Notes: generated from the letters alone by a model not told the origin. Positions 6,490 through 15,525 are shown, numbered from the stretch's first letter. The stretch is DNA of 64,000 bases from an uncultured Persicobacter sp. (GCA_947498325.1 CANMKE010000009.1:62001-126000), one strand, 5' to 3'. Numbers and translations are program-made.

Positions 6490-8382
6490 GTGAATTACCT
6501 CTCGATAGAAGAACTACATAAAAGCTTTGATGAGCGCAGCCTGCTGGATGGCGTGAATTTTGGCATTGCCCAGGGGCAGAAAATTGCGCTGGTGGGTGTG
6601 AACGGCTGTGGGAAATCCACGCTGATGAAAATTATTGCTGGACGCGAAGAAGCTGACAAGGGACATGTGGCCTTCCGTGAAGGAATACGCATGGCATTTG
6701 TTCCGCAGTCGCCAAGCTTTAACCCTGAAGACAGCATCCGCACCTCTGTATTTGATGCCGACAACAGTACACTTTCGTTGATCCGCGATTACGAATACCA
6801 TTTGGAGCGTTCGGCGACAGATGAAAAATCTGCAGAAAAACTTCAGGAATTGATTGCTGACATCGACAGTGCGAATGCCTGGGATTATGAGTCACAGGTA
6901 AAGACCATTCTGGGCCAGTTGGGCTTACATGATTTGGAGCAGAAAGTTGGGCAGTTATCGGGTGGACAACGAAAGCGCATCTCTTTGGCAAGGGCATTGA
7001 TCGAAAAGCCTGACTTTTTGATTCTCGATGAGCCTACCAACCACCTGGATCTGGAAACCATTGAGTGGCTGGAACAGTACTTGTCCTCCGCCAATATGGC
7101 TTTGCTTTTGGTAACGCACGACCGTTATTTTCTGGAGAAAGTTACCAACCACATCATTGAGCTGGATGGGGGGCAAATCTTTCAGTATTACGGTAACTAC
7201 GGCTACTTTTTGGAGAAAAAAGCGGAGCGCGAAGCCATTGAAGCAAGTGAAGTGGAAAAGGCGAAAAACCTGTATAAAAAGGAGCTCGACTGGATCCGCC
7301 GACAGCCAAAAGCACGAGGAACAAAAGCCAAATACCGTGTAGATGCCTTTGACGATGTAAAGAAAGCGGCACATAAAAACCTGAAAAAAGATGAGCTTGC
7401 CCTGAGTGTTCAGCAAAGACGCCTCGGCGGAAAAGTGCTGGAACTTGACAAGATCAATAAATCTTTCGATGGTCAGCCTTTTGTTAAAGACTTCTCTTAC
7501 ATCTTTCAGAAAAAAGACCGTATCGGAATTATTGGACCAAACGGAGTGGGGAAATCTACTTTCCTGAACATCCTGACGGGCACACTGGAAGCCGATAGTG
7601 GCGAGATTGATTTAGGTGTAAATACGCATGTGGGATATTACCATCAGGAAGAGGCTATTTTCGATGAAAACGCTCGTGTGATTGACGTGGTGAAGGATGT
7701 GGCCGAGGTGGTAGAATTGGCCGATGGCTCGAGCCTGAGTGCTTCAGCCTTCTTGAACCTGTTCCTGTTTCCTCCAAAAATGCAATATAATGTGGTGGCC
7801 AAGCTGTCTGGTGGTGAACGTCGCCGATTACAATTGCTGAGGGTATTGATTAAGAATCCCAACTTCTTGATTCTTGATGAGCCCACCAACGATTTGGACT
7901 TGATCACGCTGAATGTCCTCGAAGATTTTCTATCGAAATTTGGGGGCTGTTTGATGCTTGTTTCTCACGACCGTTACTTTATGGATCGACTGGTGGATCA
8001 TACTTTTGTGTTTGAAGGGCAGGGCGTGATCCGTGATTTCCCTGGTAATTATTCCGACTACCGTGTAGAGGTGGAGGAGAAGGAAAAAGCACGTGTAGAA
8101 GCCGCTAAATCAGTAGAGAAAGAGAAAACCGACTGGAAAACTGAGCAAAAAAATGATCAGCCGAAAAAGAAACTCTCTTTTAAGGAGCAAAAAGAATACG
8201 AGCAACTTGAAACCGACATTGAGCAACTTGAAACTCAGAAAGAGGAAATTGTAGCCCTGATGAATGCTGGTACAGGAAGCCATGAAGATTTGGCCAACTG
8301 GGCAAAAGAGATTGAGGAGATCAACGATACCCTCGAAGAAAAAGAGATGCGCTGGCTGGAGTTGAGTGAATATGCTGGGTAA
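6490..8382 (+). CDS. ABC-F family ATP-binding cassette protein (Uup-like)
   Basis: A 630-residue soluble protein with two ABC ATPase domains and no membrane segment, as in ABC-F translation factors that act on the ribosome. First domain: Walker A GVNGCGKST (36-44), signature LSGGQ (156-160), Walker B LILDEPTNHLD (177-187). A charged linker rich in Lys/Arg follows at about 235-300. Second domain: GPNGVGKST (about 349-357), LSGGE (439-443), FLILDEPTNDLD (459-470). The last 90 residues form a coiled coil (KKKLSFKEQKEYEQLETDIEQLE), matching the C-terminal domain of Uup. The GTG at 6490 is used because MNYLSIEELHKSF is the usual start in this family and no ATG lies between it and the first domain. 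Confidence 0.9.
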   Translation: MNYLSIEELHKSFDERSLLDGVNFGIAQGQKIALVGVNGCGKSTLMKIIAGREEADKGHVAFREGIRMAFVPQSPSFNPEDSIRTSVFDADNSTLSLIRDYEYHLERSATDEKSAEKLQELIADIDSANAWDYESQVKTILGQLGLHDLEQKVGQLSGGQRKRISLARALIEKPDFLILDEPTNHLDLETIEWLEQYLSSANMALLLVTHDRYFLEKVTNHIIELDGGQIFQYYGNYGYFLEKKAEREAIEASEVEKAKNLYKKELDWIRRQPKARGTKAKYRVDAFDDVKKAAHKNLKKDELALSVQQRRLGGKVLELDKINKSFDGQPFVKDFSYIFQKKDRIGIIGPNGVGKSTFLNILTGTLEADSGEIDLGVNTHVGYYHQEEAIFDENARVIDVVKDVAEVVELADGSSLSASAFLNLFLFPPKMQYNVVAKLSGGERRRLQLLRVLIKNPNFLILDEPTNDLDLITLNVLEDFLSKFGGCLMLVSHDRYFMDRLVDHTFVFEGQGVIRDFPGNYSDYRVEVEEKEKARVEAAKSVEKEKTDWKTEQKNDQPKKKLSFKEQKEYEQLETDIEQLETQKEEIVALMNAGTGSHEDLANWAKEIEEINDTLEEKEMRWLELSEYAG

Positions 8383-8458
8383 TGATTTGTTTCAGGCATT
8401 CCGCTTGGGCCAAATAACCCCTCTCGTAACAGGAAGAAGAGGGCTGTTAGGAGAAAGA

Positions 8459-8470
8459 CGCTCGCGATAG
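8459..8470 (-). repeat. Copy of the CTATCGCGAGCG dispersed motif
   Basis: Read on the minus strand this is CTATCGCGAGCG, the same 12-mer as at 5351-5362 and 49751-49762. Here the paired arm is not adjacent; a GAGAGG-containing segment at 8420 may be its displaced partner. Confidence 0.35.
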
Positions 8471-8483
8471 CATTACCAAAAGT

Positions 8484-8882
8484 TCAGATCAACGCTCCCA
8501 ACCAAAACATCATAAAAATGATATTTGCCAAGCGGCTAAGGTTAACATCAACTTTAGCCGCTTTTTTATACCTGAGCCAAACCGACATCCCTAAAAATAG
8601 CAACGTAAAAAGGCCCATCAGCCATGGTTGGTGCACAATAGCGGACTGAGTCGCCAAGCCAAACGTCACCACATAAGTAAGTCCCAACAGCCAACGACGA
8701 ACATCAGCCCGACCAACGAGGGCCCACCAACCCCCAAAAAATAGCAGGAAGCAGCTGCCACTGGCAAACCAATGCTGAAATCCCTGCCTTCCCATACCAA
8801 CATTCAAGGCCATTATCGCCATAAGAAATAAAAAAATATACATGGGAATGATCATCTTTTTCTTCCAACCTATATTGCTCAT
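8484..8882 (-). CDS. Small integral membrane protein of unknown function
   Basis: A 132-residue protein with about five hydrophobic segments (IIPMYIFLFLMAIMAL; SCFLLFFGGWWALVG; LLGLTYVVTFGLA; WLMGLFTLLFLGMSVWL; LANIIFMMFWLGALI), separated by short basic loops. No family was recognised. The ATG at 8882 precedes a basic MSNIGWKKKM start compatible with inner-membrane insertion. It lies convergent to the ABC-F gene and divergent from the drug exporter, and appears to be a single gene. That it is real rests on the clean membrane-protein pattern over its full length. Confidence 0.6.
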   Translation of the reverse strand: MSNIGWKKKMIIPMYIFLFLMAIMALNVGMGRQGFQHWFASGSCFLLFFGGWWALVGRADVRRWLLGLTYVVTFGLATQSAIVHQPWLMGLFTLLFLGMSVWLRYKKAAKVDVNLSRLANIIFMMFWLGALI

Positions 8883-9013
8883 GCTATTGATTGTTTAGCT
8901 TTGTACGATTGCATTTTTATGCCCCACTTTCATCGGTGGACTAATTGCAGCAGACACAAAAAATGTACGGTAAATTCCGTGCAATACAAAGTGAATACAA
9001 CAAGTACAAAAAC

Positions 9014-10225
9014 ATGAATCATTCCCCCTCAAAAAATCAATATTCATCACTGATCTACATGCTGGCGACACTGGTTGCGATGGGGGCGTTGGCGATCGAC
9101 ATGTACCTGCCATCCATCCCTGAGGTGGCTACACATTTTGCCACGAGCATCCCCAAAATAGAACTGACCATCTCCATGTTTTTGGTCGGTTTTGCTTTTG
9201 GGCAGTTCACGGGAGGGCCATTCAGTGACCATTATGGAAGAAAACCCATGATGATGATCGGCCTGAGCATCTTTACCGTGGCATCTATCGGGATGGTATT
9301 TTCTCCCAGCTTGCCCGTTCTTTATGGGTTCCGAATTTTGCAGGGTTTCGGTGGCGGATTCACAACAGTAAACTGCGCCCCATTGGTCAAAGACCGGTTC
9401 AATCATCAGGAAAGTGCCAAAATTCTCTCCACCATTGCGGGGGTCCGGATGGCGGTACCGATTATTGCGCCAATTATCGGAGGGCTGCTCGTCAAACTCG
9501 GTTATTGGCAAACCTCCTTTGTTGTTTTGTTCCTGTATGCATTGGGCGCCCTGCTGATGGTCAACAAAAAAATTGAACAGTTGCCGAGCAATAAGCAGGG
9601 GGGGATCCGCATCAAGCCGATGCTTCAAAATTATGGCCATATATTTTCAAACCGACAGGGCATGGGCTTTATCCTCAGTGGTGCCTTTACGCTTTGCGGA
9701 CTCTACGCCTTTATTTCCCGTGCCACCTCCATATATGTCAGTCATTTTCACATTGCTGAAACCATTTTCCCCTGGCTTTTTGCACTGAATACCATCCTGA
9801 TGCTCGGACTCAGTAGGTACAGTAAACGCCTGCTCAGAAAACGGTCGCCCGAAAGCATTGTGCGCATAGGCTACCTGATGAATTTTTCTGCTGGCGCTTT
9901 ACTTTGGCTCTATGTTCAGTTTACACCACAGCCAAGCTTATGGGTGCTGATGTTGCTGGGTTTCCTGTTTATCGGTGCACTGGGTTTTGTGTTTGGCCAC
10001 GTAAACGCCTGCTTCCTGCAATGCTACCCTGGACGCACCGCCACGGCCAATGCCACCTACGGACTGATTCGCTTTTCCATGGCAGGCACCATCGGAGGGC
10101 TGATTCATTTCATCAGTTCAGACATCCTGCTGCCAACCTATCAGATGATGTTTCTTTGCGCAATATTATCCAATGGCTTTTATTATCTGCTCGCATTTCA
10201 GCAACCCCAACCTGCGGCAAGCTAA
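9014..10225 (+). CDS. Bcr/CflA-type MFS drug-resistance transporter, copy 1
   Basis: A 403-residue, 12-helix major facilitator with the Bcr/CflA hallmarks IDMYLPSIPE in helix 1, GPFSDHYGRKP (motif A in loop 2-3), RILQGFGGGF in helix 4, and YPGRTATANATYGLIRF near helix 11. Such exporters expel drugs or small metabolites in exchange for protons. The ATG at 9014 (MNHSPSKNQ) is chosen because it begins just before helix 1. An upstream in-frame TTG would add 23 polar residues. The next gene encodes a close paralogue in the same orientation, so the pair arose by tandem duplication. Substrate is unknown. Confidence 0.88.
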   Translation: MNHSPSKNQYSSLIYMLATLVAMGALAIDMYLPSIPEVATHFATSIPKIELTISMFLVGFAFGQFTGGPFSDHYGRKPMMMIGLSIFTVASIGMVFSPSLPVLYGFRILQGFGGGFTTVNCAPLVKDRFNHQESAKILSTIAGVRMAVPIIAPIIGGLLVKLGYWQTSFVVLFLYALGALLMVNKKIEQLPSNKQGGIRIKPMLQNYGHIFSNRQGMGFILSGAFTLCGLYAFISRATSIYVSHFHIAETIFPWLFALNTILMLGLSRYSKRLLRKRSPESIVRIGYLMNFSAGALLWLYVQFTPQPSLWVLMLLGFLFIGALGFVFGHVNACFLQCYPGRTATANATYGLIRFSMAGTIGGLIHFISSDILLPTYQMMFLCAILSNGFYYLLAFQQPQPAAS

Positions 10226-10367
10226 TCTTTCATTATGAAATTGGTGGATTGCCTTTCAATTATCAATAACAAATGACAGGAGTTGATAACAATTATTATC
10301 GCTTGCTAAAATTTCACTTTTCTTGGCTTAATTTGTGATGTCCATTCATCATAACGACTCCTTTATG

Positions 10368-11588
10368 ATGAATCAAGCGCCTGCGCTCAAAAAGCGGCAA
10401 CTCATCCTCCTTTTGGGGGCCGTAGTTGCCATGACTGCCTTTTCAATAGATATGTACTTGCCTTCTATTCCTGAAATGGCACAAAGTTTCACCTCCAATA
10501 TTTCAACTGTTGAACTGACCATTTCCCTCTTTTTTATAGGCTTTGCCCTGGGGCAGTTTTGCGGTGGACCACTGTCAGATCATTTTGGAAGAAAGAAGGT
10601 AATGCTGCTGGGGCTGAGCATTTATGTTTTTGCCACAAGCTGTATTATTCTCACTACCAATCTTCATTTGCTTGACATGCTGAGGGTAATGCAGGGTTTC
10701 GGTGGCGGATTCACCTCTGTTAATGTCGCCGCTTTTGTCAAGGATTTATACAATGAAAAAGAAAGCGCCCGAATGCTGTCCAAGATCGCAAGTGTTCGAA
10801 TGTGCGCCCCAATGATCGCTCCCCTGCTCGGGAGCATCTTTGCTAAAACGGGCCATTGGCAGGCGGTATTTCTGTTCCTGCTGATTTACTGCATCTCCAT
10901 TCTAACGGGAGTTTATCGAAAAATCCCCCTTCGCTCTATGCCCAAAGAAACCAAAAAATCCGTCTGGTCGTCCTTTGGACGATACAAAAAAATTGTCGCC
11001 AACCAATGGGGAATTTGCTACATTCTGACAGGCACCTTCGCCCTGTGCGGACTTTACGCTTTTATGTCCAAGGCGACATCTATCTTTGTGGATACCTACC
11101 ATGTTTCTGCTCAGCTGTTCCCTTGGCTGTTTACAGCATGTGTTCTGGGGATGATCATCATCAGCCGATGGAGTCAGTATCTGTTAAAGAATTTTGAATC
11201 CAAACAAATGGTTCAGTGGGGGATTACCATTTGCCTGCTGAGTGGCTTCATCCTGTTTGCAATGGTGGAATACGGGCGGCCGAACTTATGGCTGCTGCTG
11301 AGCTTCAATGTTATTTTTGTCAGTGCCCTTGGTTTTATCTTCGGCCACATCAACGGTTGTATCCTGAGTTGTTACCCTGGCGCGACGGGCACCGCCAATG
11401 CATCCTATGGGCTGGTGCGCTTTTCTATTGCAGGCATCATCGGTTCGTTGATTCACTGGATGGGGCAAGGCGTACTCAATTCCACTTACGAGATGATGTT
11501 CGGCTGTGCCTTGCTTTCGAACCTTTGTTTTTATGGTTTGCGCCCACGCACGGCAAGTTTTCGCAGAAAAAAAGCCCTTTCAGCATAA
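10368..11588 (+). CDS. Bcr/CflA-type MFS drug-resistance transporter, copy 2
   Basis: Paralogue of the preceding gene with the same motifs (IDMYLPSIPEM, GPLSDHFGRKK, RVMQGFGGGF, YPGATGTANASYGLVRF) and the same length. The ATG at 10368 (MNQAPALKK) places helix 1 at the same distance as in copy 1; ATG 10338 and GTG 10335 are in-frame alternatives. About 110-140 bases separate the two genes, so they may be transcribed separately. Its last codons overlap the hairpin that ends the opposing ftsY transcript. Twelve membrane helices are visible. Probable multidrug or metabolite export from the cytoplasm; substrate unknown. Confidence 0.87.
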   Translation: MNQAPALKKRQLILLLGAVVAMTAFSIDMYLPSIPEMAQSFTSNISTVELTISLFFIGFALGQFCGGPLSDHFGRKKVMLLGLSIYVFATSCIILTTNLHLLDMLRVMQGFGGGFTSVNVAAFVKDLYNEKESARMLSKIASVRMCAPMIAPLLGSIFAKTGHWQAVFLFLLIYCISILTGVYRKIPLRSMPKETKKSVWSSFGRYKKIVANQWGICYILTGTFALCGLYAFMSKATSIFVDTYHVSAQLFPWLFTACVLGMIIISRWSQYLLKNFESKQMVQWGITICLLSGFILFAMVEYGRPNLWLLLSFNVIFVSALGFIFGHINGCILSCYPGATGTANASYGLVRFSIAGIIGSLIHWMGQGVLNSTYEMMFGCALLSNLCFYGLRPRTASFRRKKALSA

Positions 11589-11603
11589 TCGCTCAAAGGG
11601 CTT
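11565..11603 (-). terminator. Terminator of ftsY, lying inside the 3' end of the opposing transporter gene
   Basis: On the minus strand AAGCCCTTT (11603-11595) pairs with AAAGGGCTT (11580-11572), and a run of T follows. It sits 20 bases beyond the ftsY stop, while its distal arm is within the last codons of the plus-strand transporter. Confidence 0.7.
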
Positions 11604-11623
11604 GAATATCTTCTGAAGGATTG

Positions 11624-12580
11624 TTATTTCTTAAATAAAGAATCTACAAATTCCTCTTTATTGAACACCTGTAAATCATCTACCTGCTCGCCTACTCCAA
11701 TGTAGCGCACAGGGATTTTGAATTCATCGGAAATACCGACTACCACACCACCTTTGGCTGTACCATCCAATTTGGTGATCGCCAACGAACTTACTTGTGT
11801 AGCTTTGGTGAACTCTCTGGCCTGCATTACCGCATTCTGACCTGTCGAGCCATCGAGTACCAACATAATATCATGTGGTGCTTCAGGAATAAACTTCTGA
11901 ATCACGCGCTTGATTTTTGTCAGCTCATTCATCAAATTCACCTTGTTGTGCAAACGTCCTGCGGTATCAATCATCACGATATCGTACCCCTCTTCTGCCG
12001 CTTTTTTCGCCGCATCAAAGGCCACTGCCGAAGGGTCGGTATTCATCCCATGAGAAACCACTGGCACGCCTGTTCGCTCGCCCCAAAGTTTAATCTGGTC
12101 TACTGCTGCTGCACGGAAGGTATCCGCCGCACCTAACAGTACTTTATATCCTTTTTTCTTGAACTGTGCCGAAAGTTTACCGATCGTGGTCGTCTTTCCA
12201 ACGCCATTCACCCCAACAATCAGCATCACATAAGGCTTGCTTGCCCCTTTAGGAATCTCAAAATCAGACATCTCTTCCGTCTGGTTTTCAGCCAATAAGC
12301 CTGCAACTTCCTCTCTTAAGATTTTGTCCAATTCATCTGTGCCCACGTATTTATCACGAGCAACTCGTTCTTCAATACGGCGAATGACCTTAATCGTCGT
12401 TCCTACGCCTACATCAGAAGTGATCAAGATCTCTTCAAGCTCATCCAGGACATCCTCATCCACGGTGGATTTACCCACAACTGCTTTAGAGATTTTGTCC
12501 AGTAAGCTGTCCTTACTTTTCTCAAGCCCTTTATCGAGCTTTTCTTTTTTGTCTTTTGAGAAGAAACCGAAGATTCCCAT
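11624..12580 (-). CDS. ftsY: Signal recognition particle receptor FtsY
   Basis: A 318-residue SRP-GTPase that docks ribosome-SRP complexes at the inner membrane for co-translational insertion. After a short N-terminal amphipathic segment (MGIFGFFSKDKKEK) comes the four-helix N domain. The G domain follows, with G1 GVNGVGKT (123-130), the DTFRAAA insertion-box motif (153-159), G3 DTAGRL (205-210) and TKLDGTAKGG near the end. The long acidic A domain of enterobacterial FtsY is absent, which is normal for Bacteroidota. The ATG at 12580 is chosen because MGIFGFFSKDKKEK is the usual start; an upstream in-frame start adds only an unrelated 12 residues. It follows rpmB-rpmG-DUF4295 on the same strand, but a terminator lies between. 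Confidence 0.95.
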   Translation of the reverse strand: MGIFGFFSKDKKEKLDKGLEKSKDSLLDKISKAVVGKSTVDEDVLDELEEILITSDVGVGTTIKVIRRIEERVARDKYVGTDELDKILREEVAGLLAENQTEEMSDFEIPKGASKPYVMLIVGVNGVGKTTTIGKLSAQFKKKGYKVLLGAADTFRAAAVDQIKLWGERTGVPVVSHGMNTDPSAVAFDAAKKAAEEGYDIVMIDTAGRLHNKVNLMNELTKIKRVIQKFIPEAPHDIMLVLDGSTGQNAVMQAREFTKATQVSSLAITKLDGTAKGGVVVGISDEFKIPVRYIGVGEQVDDLQVFNKEEFVDSLFKK

Positions 12581-12683
12581 AAAAATAGTATTATCTAAAT
12601 TACCGAGGTACACCAAATGGTTTACGCCAATGCCCTATGCACCCACGGTATCCCATTTAGGTATTTTACTGCAATATAAAACA

Positions 12684-12713
12684 AAAAAGTCCCATATTAA
12701 ATACGGGACTTTC
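12684..12713 (-). terminator. Terminator after rpmB-rpmG-DUF4295
   Basis: On the minus strand AAAGTCCCGTAT and its partner ATGGGACTTT form a hairpin followed by six T. It lies between the DUF4295 gene and ftsY, so ftsY may depend on read-through or on its own promoter. Confidence 0.7.
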
Positions 12714-12741
12714 ATTGTATTGAAATATTTTGATAAATCAA

Positions 12742-12891
12742 TTACTTCAAACGCTCTTTAACGAGGTCCTCAGTAACGATTTCTTCACGGAATGTGTAAG
12801 CTCCAGTCTTTTCTGATTTTACAGTTTTAACGACTTTAGCGTATTTTACACCACCTTTTTGCTTCAAAGTTGCTACTACTTTCTTAGCCAT
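12742..12891 (-). CDS. DUF4295 small basic protein (ribosomal-cluster associated)
   Basis: A 49-residue basic protein, MAKKVVATLKQKGG through EDLVKERLK. It matches the DUF4295 family, which in Bacteroidota is almost always encoded next to the L33 gene. Its start lies 2 bases after the rpmG stop, so the two are surely co-transcribed and perhaps translationally coupled. Function is not established; size, charge and neighbourhood suggest a ribosome-associated role, which is inference. A terminator follows about 30 bases downstream. Confidence 0.88.
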   Translation of the reverse strand: MAKKVVATLKQKGGVKYAKVVKTVKSEKTGAYTFREEIVTEDLVKERLK

Positions 12892-12893
12892 GA

Positions 12894-13076
12894 TTATTTA
12901 ATTTCTTTGTGGACAGTGTATTTCTTAAGAATCGGGTTGTATTTTTTCAACTCGATACGCTCTGGAGTGTTCTTACGATTCTTAGTTGTAATATATCTTG
13001 AAGTGCCAGGCATGCCTGATTCTTTGTGCTCAGTACACTCCAAAATTACTTGAACTCTATTGCCTTTCTTAGCCAT
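12894..13076 (-). CDS. rpmG: 50S ribosomal protein L33
   Basis: The 60-residue product [18 protein letters not shown]...[21 protein letters not shown]...KYTVHKEIK is a clear L33. It has the conserved [17 protein letters not shown] signature and the normal length. Of the two zinc-ribbon CxxC pairs of the C+ form, only a single Cys (C14) is seen, so this is the zinc-free type. It lies 55 bases after rpmB and 2 bases before the DUF4295 gene. Confidence 0.97.
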   Translation of the reverse strand: MAKKGNRVQVILECTEHKESGMPGTSRYITTKNRKNTPERIELKKYNPILKKYTVHKEIK

Positions 13077-13131
13077 GTTCTAATAATTTTTAATTGTTAA
13101 TAATTACTCTTCTATGAAGATAGAGTGTTGA

Positions 13132-13371
13132 TTATACGAGCACGTTACCGTTAGCTCTTGCTTTTTTCAATACTGCAGTGATACCATTTTTATTAATAGT
13201 ACGGATTGCAGATGCAGACACTTTCAACGTGATCCATTCTCCTGTTTCTGGAATGAAAAATCTCTTCTTCATTAGGTTAGGAAGAAACTTACGTTTCGTC
13301 TTTCTGTTTGAGTGGGAAACGTTATTTCCTACTTGAGGTCTTTTACCTGTGATTTGACAAACTCTGGCCAT
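13132..13371 (-). CDS. rpmB: 50S ribosomal protein L28
   Basis: A 79-residue L28: [32 protein letters not shown] with the conserved GKRPxxGNxVSHSNxKTKR motif, and a C-terminus [19 protein letters not shown]. Normal length. First gene of the rpmB-rpmG-DUF4295 unit. A TAnnTTTG promoter element lies about 170 bases upstream and a second about 340 bases upstream. Confidence 0.97.
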   Translation of the reverse strand: MARVCQITGKRPQVGNNVSHSNRKTKRKFLPNLMKKRFFIPETGEWITLKVSASAIRTINKNGITAVLKKARANGNVLV

Positions 13372-13542
13372 GATATAATTTTATTCTCTCTCGAAAATTT
13401 ATTTCTAATTACCAAACGGTTGGCAAAATTCGGAATTAATTTCCAAAAGATCAAAAATTTAGAGGAGAAAAGGCATGGATATTTTTTCTCAAAGCACCAG
13501 GAAGCTTGGCGCCTAAACCCTTGATCCGATTTTGCAGGACCG

Positions 13543-13550
13543 CAAAGTTA
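13543..13550 (-). promoter_or_regulatory. Probable promoter -7 element of rpmB operon
   Basis: On the minus strand TTTTGTAACTTTGCGG contains TAACTTTG, a perfect TAnnTTTG. About 19 bases upstream is a T-run (GTTTTT), a weak -33. The leader to rpmB would be about 165 bases. Confidence 0.55.
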
Positions 13551-13708
13551 CAAAATAGTTGTAAGTGATAAAAACGCGTTGAACACAATTCATCGGCATT
13601 ACACCCATTTTTTATTTGCTGACAATCAACATAATACCCCTAACGATAATTATGCCTGAATACCTATTTCAGGGACAATAATTTTAGGAGGCACTTTTGA
13701 TTGATGCG

Positions 13709-13716
13709 CAAAATTA
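13709..13716 (-). promoter_or_regulatory. Possible second promoter element upstream of rpmB
   Basis: TAATTTTG on the minus strand, in the context TTGTAATTTTGCGC, matches the -7 consensus. The nearest downstream gene on this strand is rpmB, 338 bases away. Confidence 0.3.
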
Positions 13717-13860
13717 CAATTTTCCTTTTAGCGAAGCCCTATATTGTTCACTTTTTTTTCAAATTTGCTGACATTTGAGCAAAAAACACTTCAAATCCCC
13801 AATTTGAGCCATGTTTCAGAGGATCAAGCTAAACGCATCGTTGTAATATCAGCCATAAAA

Positions 13861-13889
13861 CTGCGGTAATTTGCGCATCGGCTAAAAAA
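13861..13889. repeat. Second copy of the CTGCGGTAAT...GGCTAAA repeat
   Basis: Matches the element at 2789-2819 with a four-base deletion and scattered changes, and is likewise intergenic. Confidence 0.35.
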
Positions 13890-14204
13890 AATGAAGACTC
13901 AAAGAAAGCACCAACCAATAGATGCTGACCATTTTAGGTCCGCTGTAATGATTTTAATTATACCCTATTGTTCAGCACGGTTGGCAGAAAAAGGTTGGGG
14001 AAGTCAATCGACGATCAGCCCCCTTATATAAGGCCATTCAGTTGGCCGCCGTCTTGTTATGAATTTAACGGTCTGCGGAAAATTGTTTTTTCCATTCCAT
14101 TAAATAAATCACTATATTATATCGTTTTTGAGGAAAGAAGGGACATTTTGCTCAAAAACCATCAAACCGTCCCAACAATTTTTACAACTTAAAACGATAA
14201 CAAT

Positions 14205-15455
14205 ATGAGCCACCAGATCAGTAGCCAAGCGGCGATGGAGCTTGAAAATAAATATGGATGCCATAACTACCACCCACTGCCAGTGGTTCTTTCACGTGGT
14301 GAAGGTGTCTTTGTATATGATTGCGAAGGGGAGCGCTACTATGATTTTCTTTCTGCTTATTCTGCAGTAAACCAGGGGCACTGCCACCCAAGGATTGTCA
14401 AGGCAATGACAGACCAGGCGCAGAAGCTGACCCTAACCTCCCGAGCATTCTATAACGACCAGCTTGGCGTTGCGGAGAAATATGTATGTGAATTTTTCGG
14501 CTATGATAAAGCCTTGTTCATGAATTCGGGTGCCGAAGCCAATGAATCGGCGATCAAGATCGTCAGAAAATGGGGTTATTTGAAAAAGAATATTCCAGAC
14601 AACGAAGCCGTAATTGTGGCTGTTGAGCGCAACTTCCACGGCCGAACGACCACCATTATTTCTGCTTCGACGGATGAGGTGGCTACCAAGAATTTCGGTC
14701 CTTTCATGCCAGGTTTCCAGGTGATTGCTTACGATGACCTTAAAGCCCTGGAAGAAGCTTTGTCAAATCCGAATGTTGCAGGGCTTTGGATTGAGCCGAT
14801 TCAGGGAGAAGCGGGGGTTTATTTACCACAGGAAGGTTATTTGAAAGAAGCGCAGGCTTTGTGTAAGAAGCACAATGTGATTTTAATGATGGATGAAATC
14901 CAGACGGGCGTGGCGCGCACAGGAGCGATGTTGGCTTCCGATCACGAAGGCGTTCATCCAGATATGTTGATTTTAGGGAAAGCGATCTCGGGCGGAACAA
15001 TTCCTGTTTCCTTGGTGCTTTGTAATGATGACATTATGGATGTGATTCACCCAGGTGAACATGGTTCAACTTATGGCGGTAACCCGATGGCCTGTGTGGT
15101 AACGGTTGAGGCACTTCAGGTAATCAAGGATGAAAATCTTGTAGAGAATTCCCGTGCGATGGGTGAGGTCTTCCGTCAGCGCATGAACGAACTGGTAGGC
15201 AAATCGAAATTGGCGAAATTAGTGCGCGGTCGCGGACTGATGAACGCTTTGGTGATCAACGATACCGAAGACAGTTCTACGGCTTGGGATATTTGTGTGG
15301 CACTGAAAGAAAACGGATTGATTGCCAAGCCAACCCACGGTAATATCATCCGATTCACTCCTCCTTTGATCATCACCGAAGAGCAAATCAATGAGTGTTG
15401 CGACATCATTGAGCGCGTGGTGTTGGAGTTTGAAGAGGCGATGATTGAGGAGTAA
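14205..15455 (+). CDS. rocD: Ornithine--oxo-acid aminotransferase
   Basis: A 416-residue class-III PLP-dependent aminotransferase that converts ornithine and 2-oxoglutarate to glutamate semialdehyde and glutamate, linking arginine catabolism to proline. The start HNYHPLPVVLSRGEGVFVYD...YYDFLSAYSAVNQGHCHP is diagnostic of ornithine aminotransferase within the class. Other motifs are FMNSGAEANESAIKI (cofactor phosphate), MMDEIQTGVARTG (Asp that binds the pyridine nitrogen) and ILGKAISGG with the Schiff-base lysine K259. Length is typical. It stands alone with no arginase or proline gene adjacent. Confidence 0.93.
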   Translation: MSHQISSQAAMELENKYGCHNYHPLPVVLSRGEGVFVYDCEGERYYDFLSAYSAVNQGHCHPRIVKAMTDQAQKLTLTSRAFYNDQLGVAEKYVCEFFGYDKALFMNSGAEANESAIKIVRKWGYLKKNIPDNEAVIVAVERNFHGRTTTIISASTDEVATKNFGPFMPGFQVIAYDDLKALEEALSNPNVAGLWIEPIQGEAGVYLPQEGYLKEAQALCKKHNVILMMDEIQTGVARTGAMLASDHEGVHPDMLILGKAISGGTIPVSLVLCNDDIMDVIHPGEHGSTYGGNPMACVVTVEALQVIKDENLVENSRAMGEVFRQRMNELVGKSKLAKLVRGRGLMNALVINDTEDSSTAWDICVALKENGLIAKPTHGNIIRFTPPLIITEEQINECCDIIERVVLEFEEAMIEE

Positions 15456-15480
15456 TCACTTTATGATAGAGGTGTTTTAG

Positions 15481-15525
15481 ACCATGATTACCTTGATTAA
15501 AAGGATTACCATGATTTTTATTTTT
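15481..15525. repeat. Dispersed repeat, copy 1 (ACCATGATTACCTTGA...)
   Basis: A 45-base segment starting ACCATGATTACCTTGATTAA and ending in an AT-rich ATGATTTTTATTTTT. It recurs in the same form with few changes at 57653-57697. Internal ACCATGATTA/TTACCATGAT blocks give it a repeated look. Both copies are intergenic. Confidence 0.55.

Larger units (their letters stand above)
13372..14204. other. Intergenic region between rpmB and rocD
   Basis: No gene is supported in these 833 bases. Visible signals are two minus-strand -7 boxes, TAACTTTG (13550-13543) and TAATTTTG (13716-13709), and a degenerate repeat at 13861-13886. An AT-rich stretch before rocD has no clear promoter. Confidence 0.5.

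Noticed and set aside
13312-13524. 70-codon plus-strand frame opposite rpmB
   Set aside because: It starts within rpmB antisense and spans its leader; composition is not protein-like.
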